A stretch of 64,000 nucleotides of DNA from contig NZ_NKCN01000002.1 in the NCBI RefSeq assembly GCF_002245535.1, forward strand, positions 310,001 through 374,000, in the 5' to 3' direction. Each line of letters begins with the position of its first letter. The first letter of the stretch is position 1. The translations under genes were made by a program, and so were the position numbers. Shown in pieces: positions 45,081 to 54,121 of the stretch. The notes under the pieces are model-generated. The model saw only the letters and a list, made by a program, of their open reading frames with translations. It had not been told where the DNA came from and made no database searches. The DNA is from Mycobacterium lehmannii (GTDB lineage: Bacteria > Actinomycetota > Actinomycetes > Mycobacteriales > Mycobacteriaceae).

Positions 45081-46292
45081 GTGAGCACGATCCCAGAGCT
45101 CGACGTCGATATCTTCTCCGACGAGGTGTTGCGTGATCCGTTTCCCACCTACGCGCGCATGCGTGAGCTAGGGCCGGTCGTCCGTCTGACCGCTAATGGC
45201 GTGCTCGCGGTGGCGCGGTATGCCGAAGTGCGGGCAGTCCTCATGGACCACACGCGATTCATATCCGGCAAAGGTGTCGGCTTCAACAATCAATTCAACG
45301 AGGTCCGTAGACACAGCGTCATCGCGTCCGACCCGCCACGCCACGAGATGCTACGCGGTGTTCTCCACGATCGTTTGGGGCCTCGTTCAATTCGCAGTGT
45401 GGAGCAGATCATTCGGCCCAGAGCTCAATCGCTTGTCGACGAGATGACCAGAAGAGGGTCCTTTGATGCGGTGACCGACTTCAGTCAGGTCTTTCCCGTA
45501 GAGGTCGTCGGAGAGCTGATCGGCCTCCCCGTTGATGCTCGCTCGGAGTTGCTGCGCTGGGCCAGCGGTGCGTTCAACGCCTTTGGCCCGCCGGGTGATC
45601 GCACCTCGGCAGGCCTGGCCGACATCGCCGAGCAGTTCGAGTACATCCGCAACGTCGCAACGAGGGACCAACTGGCCCCGGGCAGCATGGGTGCCGCGGT
45701 ATACGAAGCGGCCGACGCTGGGGTCATCCCCGAGGAGTACTGCCTGCACCTACTTTCGGCGTACCTTACGGCGGGGATGGACACGACCGTCAATGCGCTT
45801 GGGGCGATGGTGTGGCTGCTCGGGACGCATCCTGAGCAGTGGCACGAACTCCGCGGGTTACCCCACCGGGTCAACGCCGTCGTGAATGAGGTGTTGAGGA
45901 TCGAAGCACCTGCGCAGCTCTTCTCCCGTGTCGCAGCGGTGGACGCCGAGGTAAGCGGAATTGAGATCGCCGCGGGTGAGCGGGTTGCTGTCATCTATGG
46001 AAGCGGCAATCGCGATGACCGCCAGTATCCCGAGCCAGACAAATTCGACATTCACCGAAACGCCGCGGGTCATCTGACCTTTGGAACCGGTCTTCATGCC
46101 TGCGCGGGTCAGGTGTTGGCCCGGATCGAGCTCCAGGCGGTATTAGAATCGATGATCGAGCGCGTCGAGACGATCACGATTGGCGAGCCCATCCGCAAGC
46201 TCAACAACGTGTTGCGTGGATTCCTTAGTGTCCCTGCGATTTTCACGCCCGCTGCGGTCAAGAATCCAGTACTTTCCGGAGAATCGGCGTGA
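45081..46292 (+). CDS. Cytochrome P450
   Basis: A 403-aa soluble heme monooxygenase. The heme-binding loop is FGTGLHACAGQ with the Cys ligand, the I-helix is LTAGMDTT, and the K-helix ExxR is in NEVLRIEAP. Start: GTG 45081 with AAGGAG about ten bases before; the open frame upstream to 45006 is unlikely coding. Electrons can come from the ferredoxin/reductase pair at 39260-40842. Placement between LigJ and an aldehyde dehydrogenase suggests O-demethylation or side-chain oxidation of an aromatic acid (inference). Confidence 0.92.
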   Translation: MSTIPELDVDIFSDEVLRDPFPTYARMRELGPVVRLTANGVLAVARYAEVRAVLMDHTRFISGKGVGFNNQFNEVRRHSVIASDPPRHEMLRGVLHDRLGPRSIRSVEQIIRPRAQSLVDEMTRRGSFDAVTDFSQVFPVEVVGELIGLPVDARSELLRWASGAFNAFGPPGDRTSAGLADIAEQFEYIRNVATRDQLAPGSMGAAVYEAADAGVIPEEYCLHLLSAYLTAGMDTTVNALGAMVWLLGTHPEQWHELRGLPHRVNAVVNEVLRIEAPAQLFSRVAAVDAEVSGIEIAAGERVAVIYGSGNRDDRQYPEPDKFDIHRNAAGHLTFGTGLHACAGQVLARIELQAVLESMIERVETITIGEPIRKLNNVLRGFLSVPAIFTPAAVKNPVLSGESA

Positions 46293-47740
46293 TCGGCAGT
46301 CGCCACAGCCATATCTATGTCGATGGTGTCTGGCGGGAGTCCGATTCCGATGCCTTCATCGACCTCACCGATCCGGCCACCGAGGACTGGGTCGGGAGCG
46401 TTCCAGACGGGAGCCCCGCCGATGTGGCGTCAGCGGCGATGGCGGCGCACGCCGCGCTGCGGGAGTGGGCCGAAGCGCCATCCAAAGATCGTGCAGCCCT
46501 GATCGCCGCGCTGGCCGACCGTTTCAATGAACGACGGGAGGAGATCGCGCACCTCGTGACGGCCCAGAATGGAGCCGTAATCTCGAGGTCACGTCGTACC
46601 AATGGCACTCGTCCCATAGCTCTCTACCGTCACTATGCCGAGGAAGCCGAATCGTTCGAGCCCGAAGTTGCCAGTGCCGACGGGAAGAACATCGTCAGGC
46701 GTGAACCGGTGGGCGTCGTCGGGATCATCATCCCGTGGAATGCTCCCCAGTCACTATTAGCCCACAGGCTGGCTCCGGCTCTCGCCGCAGGGTGCACAGT
46801 CGTCGTGAAACCTGCGCAGGAAACACCTTTGGACTCATTGCTCATCGGAGAGCTCGCTGCGGCAGTCGGATTCCCTCCCGGTGTGATCAACGTCGTCACC
46901 GGTGGCCGCACGACAGGGTCCGCGGTGGTTGACGATCCGAACATAGACATGGTGTCCTTCACGGGTTCCACGGATGCCGGTCGCGTAATCGCCTCGCGTG
47001 CAGGGCATTTGTTGAAGCCGGTCGTAGCGGAGCTGGGTGGGAAGTCGGCGGCCGTGTTGCTCGACGATGCGGACCTCGAGCTCTTCTCCGACAACTTGGT
47101 CACCACCTGCTTGCCGAATACGGGGCAGGTCTGCTACTCGTGCACGCGTGTCATCGCGCCTCGCGCACGCTTCAGCGATGTACTCGAGGTCGTCACATCA
47201 TGCTTGGCCAGTGCTCAGGTGGGTGACCCGCTGGATCCAGGGACAGTCTTTGGTCCGCTTGTCAGCACGGCGCAGCGTGCACGTGTCGAGGACTACATCG
47301 ACTCGGCTCGTGCCGAAGGAGCTCGGGTGATCCTCGGGGGTGGCCGTCCGTCCATTGCGACCGGCTTCTACGTCGAGCCCACGGTGATCGTCGACGTGGA
47401 CCGTACGATGCGCGTGTTCCGCGAAGAGATATTCGGGCCCGTGCTGGTCATGGTTCCTCATGACGGAGATGAGGACGCGACACGAATGGCCAATGATTCG
47501 TCATTTGGGCTTGGCGGTGCGGTGTTCAGTCGTGACGTTGAGCGTGCGACGGCGGTGGCGCGCAATATGCATACCGGGCGCATCTCGATTAACGCGCGGA
47601 GCCACGGTGTCTCCGACCCGGCCGAGGGATACAAAGACAGCGGAGTCGGCGGCTCGCTCGATATCTCCTCCCATCTTCGACTCAAGTCCATTGCCGGGGT
47701 GGCCGACGTCGACCGGCATGCGAAAAGCGCTCGGCAGTAA
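46289..47740 (+). CDS. NAD-dependent aldehyde dehydrogenase
   Basis: A 483-aa dehydrogenase. The catalytic Cys is in NTGQVCYSCTRVI, the general base Glu in VAELGGKSAAV, and the cofactor loop in SFTGSTDAGR. PWNAPQ takes the place of the common PWNFP. It could oxidise a pathway aldehyde such as a hydroxynaphthaldehyde, 2-carboxybenzaldehyde or a semialdehyde. GTG start overlaps the P450 stop (GTGA). Confidence 0.92.
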   Translation: MIGSRHSHIYVDGVWRESDSDAFIDLTDPATEDWVGSVPDGSPADVASAAMAAHAALREWAEAPSKDRAALIAALADRFNERREEIAHLVTAQNGAVISRSRRTNGTRPIALYRHYAEEAESFEPEVASADGKNIVRREPVGVVGIIIPWNAPQSLLAHRLAPALAAGCTVVVKPAQETPLDSLLIGELAAAVGFPPGVINVVTGGRTTGSAVVDDPNIDMVSFTGSTDAGRVIASRAGHLLKPVVAELGGKSAAVLLDDADLELFSDNLVTTCLPNTGQVCYSCTRVIAPRARFSDVLEVVTSCLASAQVGDPLDPGTVFGPLVSTAQRARVEDYIDSARAEGARVILGGGRPSIATGFYVEPTVIVDVDRTMRVFREEIFGPVLVMVPHDGDEDATRMANDSSFGLGGAVFSRDVERATAVARNMHTGRISINARSHGVSDPAEGYKDSGVGGSLDISSHLRLKSIAGVADVDRHAKSARQ

Positions 47741-47828
47741 GGAGGGCTTGCCTGGCAACACTTGCGCGAACCCCATCAACCCTGTCCATAACGTCGATGA
47801 CGTTGCCGCCAAAAAGGGAAGGTCACAT

Positions 47829-48631
47829 ATGACAACCACAGTTCGCGATATCAGCATCATCCGCGCTGCCGTCGACCGTATCCAAACCGCTTTCGTGACA
47901 GGGCAACCAGCATTACCGGTGCGCACGCTGATCGGCGCGGAGGACATCGATTCGGCGTATGCGGTTCAGCAGGAGTTCAACGCTCGCCGGGTGGCGGCGG
48001 GAGGAGTGGTAATCGGTCGAAAGATCGGCCTGACTGCTCCTTCAGTACAGCAACAACTCGGCGTCGACCAACCGGATTTCGGTGTCCTATTTGCGGACAT
48101 GGACGCATCCGGCGACACGCTCGTTCCCTATCGAAAATGTTGCAGCCCAAGGTCGAAGCCGAAGTCGCCTTCGTACTCGCGGAAGATATCGACAGAGATG
48201 TGTCAAGCGAAGATCAAATTCGAGGATCGATTCGCTACGCCGTTGCGGCACTGGAGATCGTGGACAGCCGCATAGCGAATTGGGACCTGAGTATCGCTGA
48301 CACCGTGGCGGACAACGCCTCCAGCGGGCTGTTCGTTCTGGGGGAGAACCGGCTGGAAATCGACGAATTCGAGCCCCGGGACGTCGTCATGCGAATGTCG
48401 GCCGATGGCGTTCCGGTATCAGCGGGCTCTGGGGCGGCCTGTCTGGGTGACCCGATCCTTGCATTGATGTGGTTGGCCAGGACAGCTGCTGCGTACGGGC
48501 AGCCACTTCGCGCTGGCCAGATCGTTCTTTCGGGAGCGCTTGGACCCATGGCCGCGGTCAGGCCCGGCGTTCATGTCGAAGCGGAGATCGAGCCTCTGGG
48601 AACGGTTTCCGCCACGTTCTCAGAGGCATGA
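47829..48631 (+). pseudogene. mhpD: 2-hydroxypenta-2,4-dienoate hydratase, frameshifted
   Basis: The first half (from ATG 47829) reads MTTTVRDISIIRAA ... FGVLFADMDASGDTLVPYRK, and the second half continues in the -1 frame as MLQPKVEAEVAFVLAEDI ... GTVSATFSEA. Together they make a full hydratase of the MhpD/fumarylacetoacetate hydrolase family. The break is at AAAA (48134-48137): one additional A restores the frame. It could be a real mutation, an assembly error, or -1 slippage on the A-run. Both halves lack internal stops otherwise, which suggests a recent event. Confidence 0.85.
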
Positions 48632-48866
48632 TGGCACTGACGAAAGTCGCCATCATCGGTTCGCGGAAAATGGCACCGACCTAATGCAGAACATCATGCG
48701 CATTACCGCGGTACGGGACGTCGCCGGGATCGTGAGCATCGATCCCGCTCGCAGGCGTCGCAAGGGGACAGGTCAGTGTTCCAATAACCCGTGAGGGCCT
48801 ACAGCGCCTGATTGCGATGTCTCATTTCAACGAGATCGACATCGTGCTATGGAGAAGCGAGGTTTG
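48628..48866 (+). pseudogene. mhpF: N-terminal relic of acetaldehyde dehydrogenase (acylating)
   Basis: The ATG overlaps the hydratase stop, and the product starts MALTKVAIIGS as in MhpF/BphJ. After the glycine motif the frame shifts and continues as NGTDLMQNIMRITAVRD and GIVSIDPARR, then shifts again to REGLQRLIAMSHFNEIDIVL, all matching the NAD-binding domain. Homology stops near 48858. The catalytic domain and the usual aldolase partner (MhpE) are missing. This is a decayed meta-cleavage lower pathway gene. Confidence 0.78.
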
Positions 48867-48917
48867 ATCGTGCGCCTCGGCGTCGGTGGTCGTCTACCGC
48901 GTTCGTCGCTGTAGCGC

Positions 48918-49421
48918 CTATTCGTCGAACCCTTCATCTGGGATCGCAAACACCGCCCGTGCGTTTTCGTTGAGATTGGCGAATCCATCGATAGTCACCT
49001 GCTTCACACGCATCTCGTTGTCAGCTATGTGAATCAGCCACGTGCGAAAGGCAGACCCGGTGAATTCTTCGCTGACTAACGAGGGTGCTTTCCAGCGTCG
49101 AAAGTAGAACTCAAGATGGGTCGTCAGCTCGACCACACCTTCCTTCGCCGGGATGTAGGAAAGTACGTGGCGCAGTTCCAGGCGTTCGTCGAAGATCCCG
49201 GCCCGTTGGTCAAGGTACGTCTGCAGACCATCGCGGCCTTTCCACTGGTAACCACCACGAAAGCCGATCTGAAAGTCGTCGGTGAGGACCGCCGCGAACA
49301 TCGGTTCGGCATTCCGCTGCTTCTCCATGCTTAGGAATGCGTCGACGGTGGCAATGAAGCCAGGCAAATCTGGGGCGCCGCTGGGCATTTCACTGTCGGC
49401 TTCCACTTCTTTGGATGTCAT
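48918..49421 (-). CDS. SnoaL-like protein
   Basis: A 167-aa NTF2-fold protein with ATVDAFLSMEKQRNAEPMFAAVLTDDFQIGFRGGYQWKGRDGLQTYL and later strands SAFRTWLIHIADNEMRVKQVTIDGF. It resembles ring-hydroxylating-dioxygenase small-subunit-like or SnoaL proteins, but no partner is adjacent on this strand. It lies one base downstream of the IclR regulator, so the two are co-transcribed. Function unknown. Confidence 0.78.
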   Translation of the reverse strand: MTSKEVEADSEMPSGAPDLPGFIATVDAFLSMEKQRNAEPMFAAVLTDDFQIGFRGGYQWKGRDGLQTYLDQRAGIFDERLELRHVLSYIPAKEGVVELTTHLEFYFRRWKAPSLVSEEFTGSAFRTWLIHIADNEMRVKQVTIDGFANLNENARAVFAIPDEGFDE

Positions 49422-50221
49422 CAGCCGAGATTGCGGGCTAGCTCGGCGGCGGCGTCTGTGAGGGCAGTGCGAGCTTTGCGGATATCCGAGGGCCGGAATC
49501 GATAACTGGGCGCTGACGCATTGAGTGCCAGCCTCATCTGGGAACCTCCTACGGGTACGGCCACGGCAACAGATGCGACGCCTTCCTCACTTTCCTGGTT
49601 GCTGGTCGCAAACCCACTTTTCCTGATCTCTGCCAATTGAGCGCGCAGTTCGGTGAGGGTACGCACGGAATGCTCGGTGAGTGGCTCCAAATGTGGGTCG
49701 GGATACAACTGGTCAAGCTCGTCATCGGATAGTCCGGCGAGTAGGACCTTACCTGTCGACGTGCAGTGTGCAGGACGTGTAGTACCCAAACGCGATATCA
49801 CTCGAACAGCAGAAGGGCTTTCGAGTGCCGCGATGAAGCGAACGAGCCTGCCGTCCAACGTTCCTACGTGCACGGTTTCTTGCAACGTGTCTGCGAGGTG
49901 GCGCAGAATCGGCGCGGCGGTGCGTGGTATGTCCATCCTGGAGTGGACAGCGAACGCCACGTTTGTCAAGGACGGTCCGGGCTGGTATGCCCTGCTGATC
50001 GGATCTTGGCGGACAAACCCGCGGTACTGAAGCATCGATAACAGGCGATGCGCGGTCGACGAAGCGACGTGCAGGTACTCGCTGGCGTCAGTGAGCCGGA
50101 TCTCAGAGCGGTCTCCTAGGAGGAGGATTAGGCGAAGAGCGTTATCGACAGACTCGATCGGATATTGCGGGAGCTTTCCGGTGCTGTCGTGCTGCATGCC
50201 CGCGACTGGAGGTTTCTGCAT
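49421..50221 (-). CDS. IclR family regulator
   Basis: A 266-aa regulator. The winged helix is IESVDNALRLILLLGDRSEIRLTDASEYLHVASSTAHRLLSMLQYRGFV (residues 22-70), and the effector-binding GAF-like domain carries LGTTRPAHCTSTGKVLLAGL. The ATG at 50221 is preferred because the family domain starts soon after; the open frame extends to 50383. It is divergent from the NidA-like dioxygenase operon and probably controls it through the element at 50656-50672. Confidence 0.87.
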   Translation of the reverse strand: MQKPPVAGMQHDSTGKLPQYPIESVDNALRLILLLGDRSEIRLTDASEYLHVASSTAHRLLSMLQYRGFVRQDPISRAYQPGPSLTNVAFAVHSRMDIPRTAAPILRHLADTLQETVHVGTLDGRLVRFIAALESPSAVRVISRLGTTRPAHCTSTGKVLLAGLSDDELDQLYPDPHLEPLTEHSVRTLTELRAQLAEIRKSGFATSNQESEEGVASVAVAVPVGGSQMRLALNASAPSYRFRPSDIRKARTALTDAAAELARNLG

Positions 50222-50742
50222 GACAGAGACCTTACCGCGGTGAAAGCCGAATGCAGCTCGAAGAATCGCGACGCTCGGGCGTCGGCGGCGAAATGTCGCC
50301 TCCCGCACAACACCTGGCACCGCCGTCGGCCCGGGCGGTCCGCAGACTTGCTTCCCACGCGGCGTCGTCGATGACCAGTCCAATCCGGGGGTAGCGCAGG
50401 ATCTCCAACGACATCTGCTCGGCCAGTACCGTTGGCAGCTGCTGGCATCCCACGCTTGCGCGTCGGTACCGGGCCGCAGTCGTTTTCGTTACGGGCCCTC
50501 GCTGACTCGTCGCAAATCCCGTCGGTACGGCGACATACTGCCCGCGCGGGGGACGCCGCGTAGTGGGCGTTTCATGGGAGGCAACGAAGAGGGCTGCGCG
50601 GCAGTTCGACGTGTCAGCGAGGCCGGTTGACTCCACCGGCAAATAGACGGCATACTCTCTGCTAGACAGAGTCGAGTTCTACATAACAGTGAAGGCGCCT
50701 TCGTCAAGGATCGGGTCCCGTCGCTGAGTCATGGAGTTGAAG
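50222..50742. promoter_or_regulatory. Divergent control region between IclR and dioxygenase genes
   Basis: About 520 bp without a convincing gene. It holds the element TCTCTGCTAGACAGAGT at 50656-50672, closely matched by TCTCTAATTGACAGAGT at 55861-55877 before the cupin gene, and must carry the promoters of both flanking units. The remainder shows no structure I can name. Confidence 0.55.
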
Positions 50743-52197
50743 ATGCAGGATCACGGTGAGGTGTTGGCGGCAGTACGCACTGGCATGATTCCGGCGCACG
50801 TGTACAACGACGAGCAGATTTTCTCGCTCGAGAAGGAGCGGCTGTTCAGTCGGGCGTGGTTGTTCGTCGCGCACGAGTCCGAAATTCCGCAGCCGGGCGA
50901 CTACGTGGTCAGGCAAGTACTACAGGACTCGTTCATCGTCGCTCGGGATTCTGCAGGCGAAGTCCGCGTGATGTTCAATATGTGCCTCCATCGCGGTATG
51001 CAGATTTGTCGGGCGGAGATGGGGAACGCGTCGAATTTCAGATGCCCGTACCACGGGTGGTCGTACCGCAACGACGGCCGCATTATCGGACTGCCTTTTC
51101 ACCAAGAGGCCTATGGAGGAGACGCGGGGTTCAACAGGACGGGTCAGACCCTCTTGCCAGCGCCGAGTGTGGCCAGTTACAACGGGTTGATCTTCCTGTC
51201 GATGGATCCTGACGCAGAATCGCTTGAAGACTACCTGGGTGATTTCAGGTTCTATCTCGATTTCTACACCAAGCAGGGCCCCAACGGTCTCGAGGTGCAG
51301 GGTCCTCAGCGTTGGCGCGTAAAAGCGAACTGGAAGATCGCAGCTGAGAATTTCGCCGGGGACATGTACCACACGCCGCAGACGCACACGTCGGTGGTCG
51401 AGATCGGCCTGTTCCGAGAGCCGAAGGCTCACAAGCGCAAAGACGGCGCAACCTATTGGGCGGGCAGAGGTGGGGGAACCACATACAAGCTGCCTGAGGG
51501 GAGTTTCGAAGACCGGATGAGCTATGTCGGCTACCCGGAGGAAATGATCAGTCGTGCCAAGGCTACCTGGACCGAGCAGCAGCGACAGGTCGTGGGCGCC
51601 GACGGGTTCATGATCTCGGCGGCGACGTGCTTTCCGAACATCAGTTTCGTGCACAACTGGCCGAAAGTCGAGGACGGCGAGCACGTCTTACCGTTCATTT
51701 CGATTCGGGTATGGCAGCCCATCAGCGAGAACGAGACTGAGGTGCTGTCCTGGTTTGCGGTGGATTCTGATGCCCCGGAAGCGTTTAAGGCGGCCTCATA
51801 CAAGGCTTATTTGATGTGTTTCGGCTCGACGGGAATGTTCGAACAAGACGATGTCGAGAACTGGGTTTCGCTGACCAACACCGCGGGGGGGTCGATGGCC
51901 CGCCGACTGCGGCTAAACAGCCGGATGGGGCTGCTCGCAGACGATGCCCGGGTGGTCGACACCCTAAGCAGCGCTCAGTTCCACGGGCCTGGATACGCTC
52001 AGCTCGGTTACAACGAGAACAATCAACGGCAATTACTGAGGCTCTGGGCTGACTACCTCGACATGCCGCCGCTGCGAGTCGACCCGGCTACTGTGCTCAC
52101 CGACAACCCGCAAGGTATTGAGCCAATGGTGCAGACCAATGGCCGGGCCGTCGCCGGTATCGACGCAGAGTCGGCTCCGACGTCGGTGATGCTGTGA
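50743..52197 (+). CDS. Ring-hydroxylating dioxygenase alpha subunit (NidA-like)
   Basis: A 484-aa catalytic subunit that adds O2 across an aromatic ring to give a cis-dihydrodiol. Rieske ligands C81-x-H83 (CLHRG) and C101-x2-H104 (CPYHGW). Mononuclear iron His210 and His215 in AAENFAGDMYHTPQTHTS, with bridging Asp207. The insertion-rich C-terminal half resembles mycobacterial polycyclic aromatic dioxygenases. GGAG six bases before ATG 50743 favours this start; ATG 50731 is possible. It overlaps the beta subunit GTG by four bases. Confidence 0.93.
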   Translation: MQDHGEVLAAVRTGMIPAHVYNDEQIFSLEKERLFSRAWLFVAHESEIPQPGDYVVRQVLQDSFIVARDSAGEVRVMFNMCLHRGMQICRAEMGNASNFRCPYHGWSYRNDGRIIGLPFHQEAYGGDAGFNRTGQTLLPAPSVASYNGLIFLSMDPDAESLEDYLGDFRFYLDFYTKQGPNGLEVQGPQRWRVKANWKIAAENFAGDMYHTPQTHTSVVEIGLFREPKAHKRKDGATYWAGRGGGTTYKLPEGSFEDRMSYVGYPEEMISRAKATWTEQQRQVVGADGFMISAATCFPNISFVHNWPKVEDGEHVLPFISIRVWQPISENETEVLSWFAVDSDAPEAFKAASYKAYLMCFGSTGMFEQDDVENWVSLTNTAGGSMARRLRLNSRMGLLADDARVVDTLSSAQFHGPGYAQLGYNENNQRQLLRLWADYLDMPPLRVDPATVLTDNPQGIEPMVQTNGRAVAGIDAESAPTSVML

Positions 52198-52790
52198 CCG
52201 TCAACGATCAGCGCACTGGTCGACCGATGGCCCCATCGGTACTCGGTGCGCACGCCGCCCGCGCCCAACGTGTGGGGGAAGCCTTGCCGTTCGACGACTC
52301 TCGCCATCTGGAGGCGCATCGCTTCCTCGTCAACGAGGCGTACCTTCTCGATGCCCAAGACTACGACAGGTGGCTGGGTGTTCTTACCGAGGACATTCAC
52401 TATTACATGCCGGTGCGGATCACCACCGCCGCCGGCGCCGGATTCGATAGCTCAGCAGGAATGGCGCATTTCGACGAGAACAAATACTCACTCAGTCGCC
52501 GCGTTGCCCGATTCGCCACCGAGCATGCCTGGACTGAGGATCCGCCGTCGCGTCTGCGTCACTTCATCACCAACGTGCGCACATTCCTCACCGACGACGC
52601 CAACCACCTCGCGGTCGACAGCGCTGAGTTGTTGTTCCGCAGCCGCGGCGACGTCAATGAGTCCACGCTCCTTTCATGCGGTCGTGAGGATCTCCTACGT
52701 CGCGATGGCAACGCCCTCAAACTCGCCCGGCGCACAATCGCCGTCGATGAATCAGTGCTTCGAATGCAGAATCTGGCGGTATTCCTATGA
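52194..52790 (+). CDS. Ring-hydroxylating dioxygenase beta subunit
   Basis: A 198-aa small subunit with the NTF2-like fold that holds the alpha3beta3 hexamer together. Features: HRFLVNEAYLLDAQDYDRWLGVLTEDIHYYMPVRIT, RLRHFITNVRTFLTDD and the C-terminal DESVLRMQNLAVFL. GTG 52194 overlaps the alpha subunit stop. It is the partner of the preceding gene. Confidence 0.93.
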   Translation: MTVNDQRTGRPMAPSVLGAHAARAQRVGEALPFDDSRHLEAHRFLVNEAYLLDAQDYDRWLGVLTEDIHYYMPVRITTAAGAGFDSSAGMAHFDENKYSLSRRVARFATEHAWTEDPPSRLRHFITNVRTFLTDDANHLAVDSAELLFRSRGDVNESTLLSCGREDLLRRDGNALKLARRTIAVDESVLRMQNLAVFL

Positions 52791-53092
52791 GCTCGAATCG
52801 ACCCGGCGAGGGCGCGCAGTCACCACCACAATCGGCGTGCGAGGAACTGTCGACGCTGCTGGCCGGGGCGACCGGCGAGGCACTCAACATCGCCAACGAG
52901 TTCGCAGAGGTCGTCGTGCGCCGAGTGACCACTCGCAACGGAGCTCGGCTGTTGATTCAGGCGCCAAAATCGGCGCAGTGGGTGTCGCTGGATGCCTTGG
53001 AGATCGAGGCGTTGACCTGGCAGAACCCGGCCACCTTAGCGGCCATGGTGGGGAACGCAGGGGCTCCATTGATTCTGGGCGACGAGGTATGA
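52787..53092 (+). CDS. Unrecognised 101-aa protein in the dioxygenase operon
   Basis: Not recognised. The first 35 residues are Gly/Pro/Ser/Gln rich, then a compact domain NEFAEVVVRRVTTRNGARLLIQAPKSAQWVSLDALEIEALTWQNPATLAAMVG. The pattern of beta strands followed by a short helix suggests a small accessory protein. Both ends overlap neighbours (ATGA with beta subunit stop and with SDR start), so it is certainly translated with the operon. Confidence 0.72.
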   Translation: MSSNRPGEGAQSPPQSACEELSTLLAGATGEALNIANEFAEVVVRRVTTRNGARLLIQAPKSAQWVSLDALEIEALTWQNPATLAAMVGNAGAPLILGDEV

Positions 53093-53892
53093 CTGGCTGG
53101 CTGGCGGGCAAACGCGCATTGATCGTCGGAGCAGGTTCGGGTATCGGTCGGGCCACCGTCGACGCGTTCCTGAACGAGGATGCCCAGGTCGCCGTGCTCG
53201 AGTACGACAGCGATAAGTGCGCGGCGCTGCGCCAGCAGCTGCCCGACATCCCAGTAATCGAGGGCGATGCGACCACCCACACCGCCAACGACGAAGCTGT
53301 GCAGGTCGCTGCCGACGCGTTCGGCGGACTCGACACATTGGTGAACTGCGTGGGGATCTTCGATTTCTACCGCCGTATTCAGGACATCCCCGCCGAGCGA
53401 CTCGACCAGGCTTTCGACGAGATGTTTCGCATCAACGTCCTGAGTCATATCCACTCAGTCAAGGCAGCAGTGCCGGCACTGATGGGCCAGGACGGCGCCT
53501 CGATCATCCTCACCGAGTCCGCTTCATCATTTTATCCAGGACGCGGCGGCCTGCTGTATGTGGCGTCGAAGTTCGCGGTGCGTGGCCTCGTCACCGCACT
53601 GGCTCACGAACTCGCGCCGAGGATCCGTGTGAACGGTGTCGCCCCAGGGGGAACGTTGAACACCGACCTGCGCGGACTCGACAGCCTCGACCTTGGCGCC
53701 CGCCGTCTGGATGCTGCACCCGACCGGGCACGCGAATTGGCAGCTCGCACACCGCTGAACGTGGCGCTATCGGGTCACGACCACGCGTGGAGTTACGTCT
53801 TTCTCGCTTCGCACCGCTCCCGCGGGCTTACCGGCGAAACGATCCGCCCCGACGGCGGTTTCAGCCTCGGACCTGCACACCAGCGCAATTGA
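53089..53892 (+). CDS. cis-dihydrodiol dehydrogenase (SDR, BphB/NahB type)
   Basis: A 267-aa NAD-dependent SDR that rearomatises the cis-dihydrodiol to a catechol. Cofactor site LIVGAGSGIGRATV, catalytic Ser in ILTESASSFYPGRGG, Tyr-x3-Lys in LYVASKFAV. The stretch HELAPRIRVNGVAPGGTLNTDLRG is typical of BphB-like enzymes. The ATG overlaps the preceding stop; the larger open frame upstream is a shadow. Confidence 0.9.
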   Translation: MTGWLAGKRALIVGAGSGIGRATVDAFLNEDAQVAVLEYDSDKCAALRQQLPDIPVIEGDATTHTANDEAVQVAADAFGGLDTLVNCVGIFDFYRRIQDIPAERLDQAFDEMFRINVLSHIHSVKAAVPALMGQDGASIILTESASSFYPGRGGLLYVASKFAVRGLVTALAHELAPRIRVNGVAPGGTLNTDLRGLDSLDLGARRLDAAPDRARELAARTPLNVALSGHDHAWSYVFLASHRSRGLTGETIRPDGGFSLGPAHQRN

Positions 53893-53920
53893 ACCCGACC
53901 AACCCAGGGAAGGAAAGCAC

Positions 53921-54121
53921 ATGGACGGAGTCATAAAGGCTAACCACGCCGTATGTCAGGGATACGCGAACTGTGTCGTAGCCGCCGATGACTATTTCGA
54001 TATCGACGATCGGGGACTCGTGTTGGTCCGGAAGACGGAGGTCCCTTCCGCGGACAGGACCCGGGTCGAGGAGGCTGCGCGCAGCTGTCCGGTGGCAGCG
54101 TTGGAAGTCGTAGACGAATGA
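53921..54121 (+). CDS. 3Fe-4S ferredoxin
   Basis: A 66-aa ferredoxin of the type that feeds mycobacterial dioxygenases and P450s. Cluster Cys12 and Cys18 are in HAVCQGYANCVV and the third in ARSCPVAAL (about residue 56); the position of a fourth Cys is occupied by Tyr in CQGYANC, as in 3Fe-4S forms. The last bases overlap the reductase ATG. GGAAAG precedes the ATG by about six bases. Confidence 0.92.
   Translation: MDGVIKANHAVCQGYANCVVAADDYFDIDDRGLVLVRKTEVPSADRTRVEEAARSCPVAALEVVDE

Noticed and set aside
52246..53088. N-terminal extension of the dihydrodiol dehydrogenase frame
   Set aside because: It is the out-of-frame shadow of the beta subunit and the 101-aa gene; the SDR fold begins at 53089.
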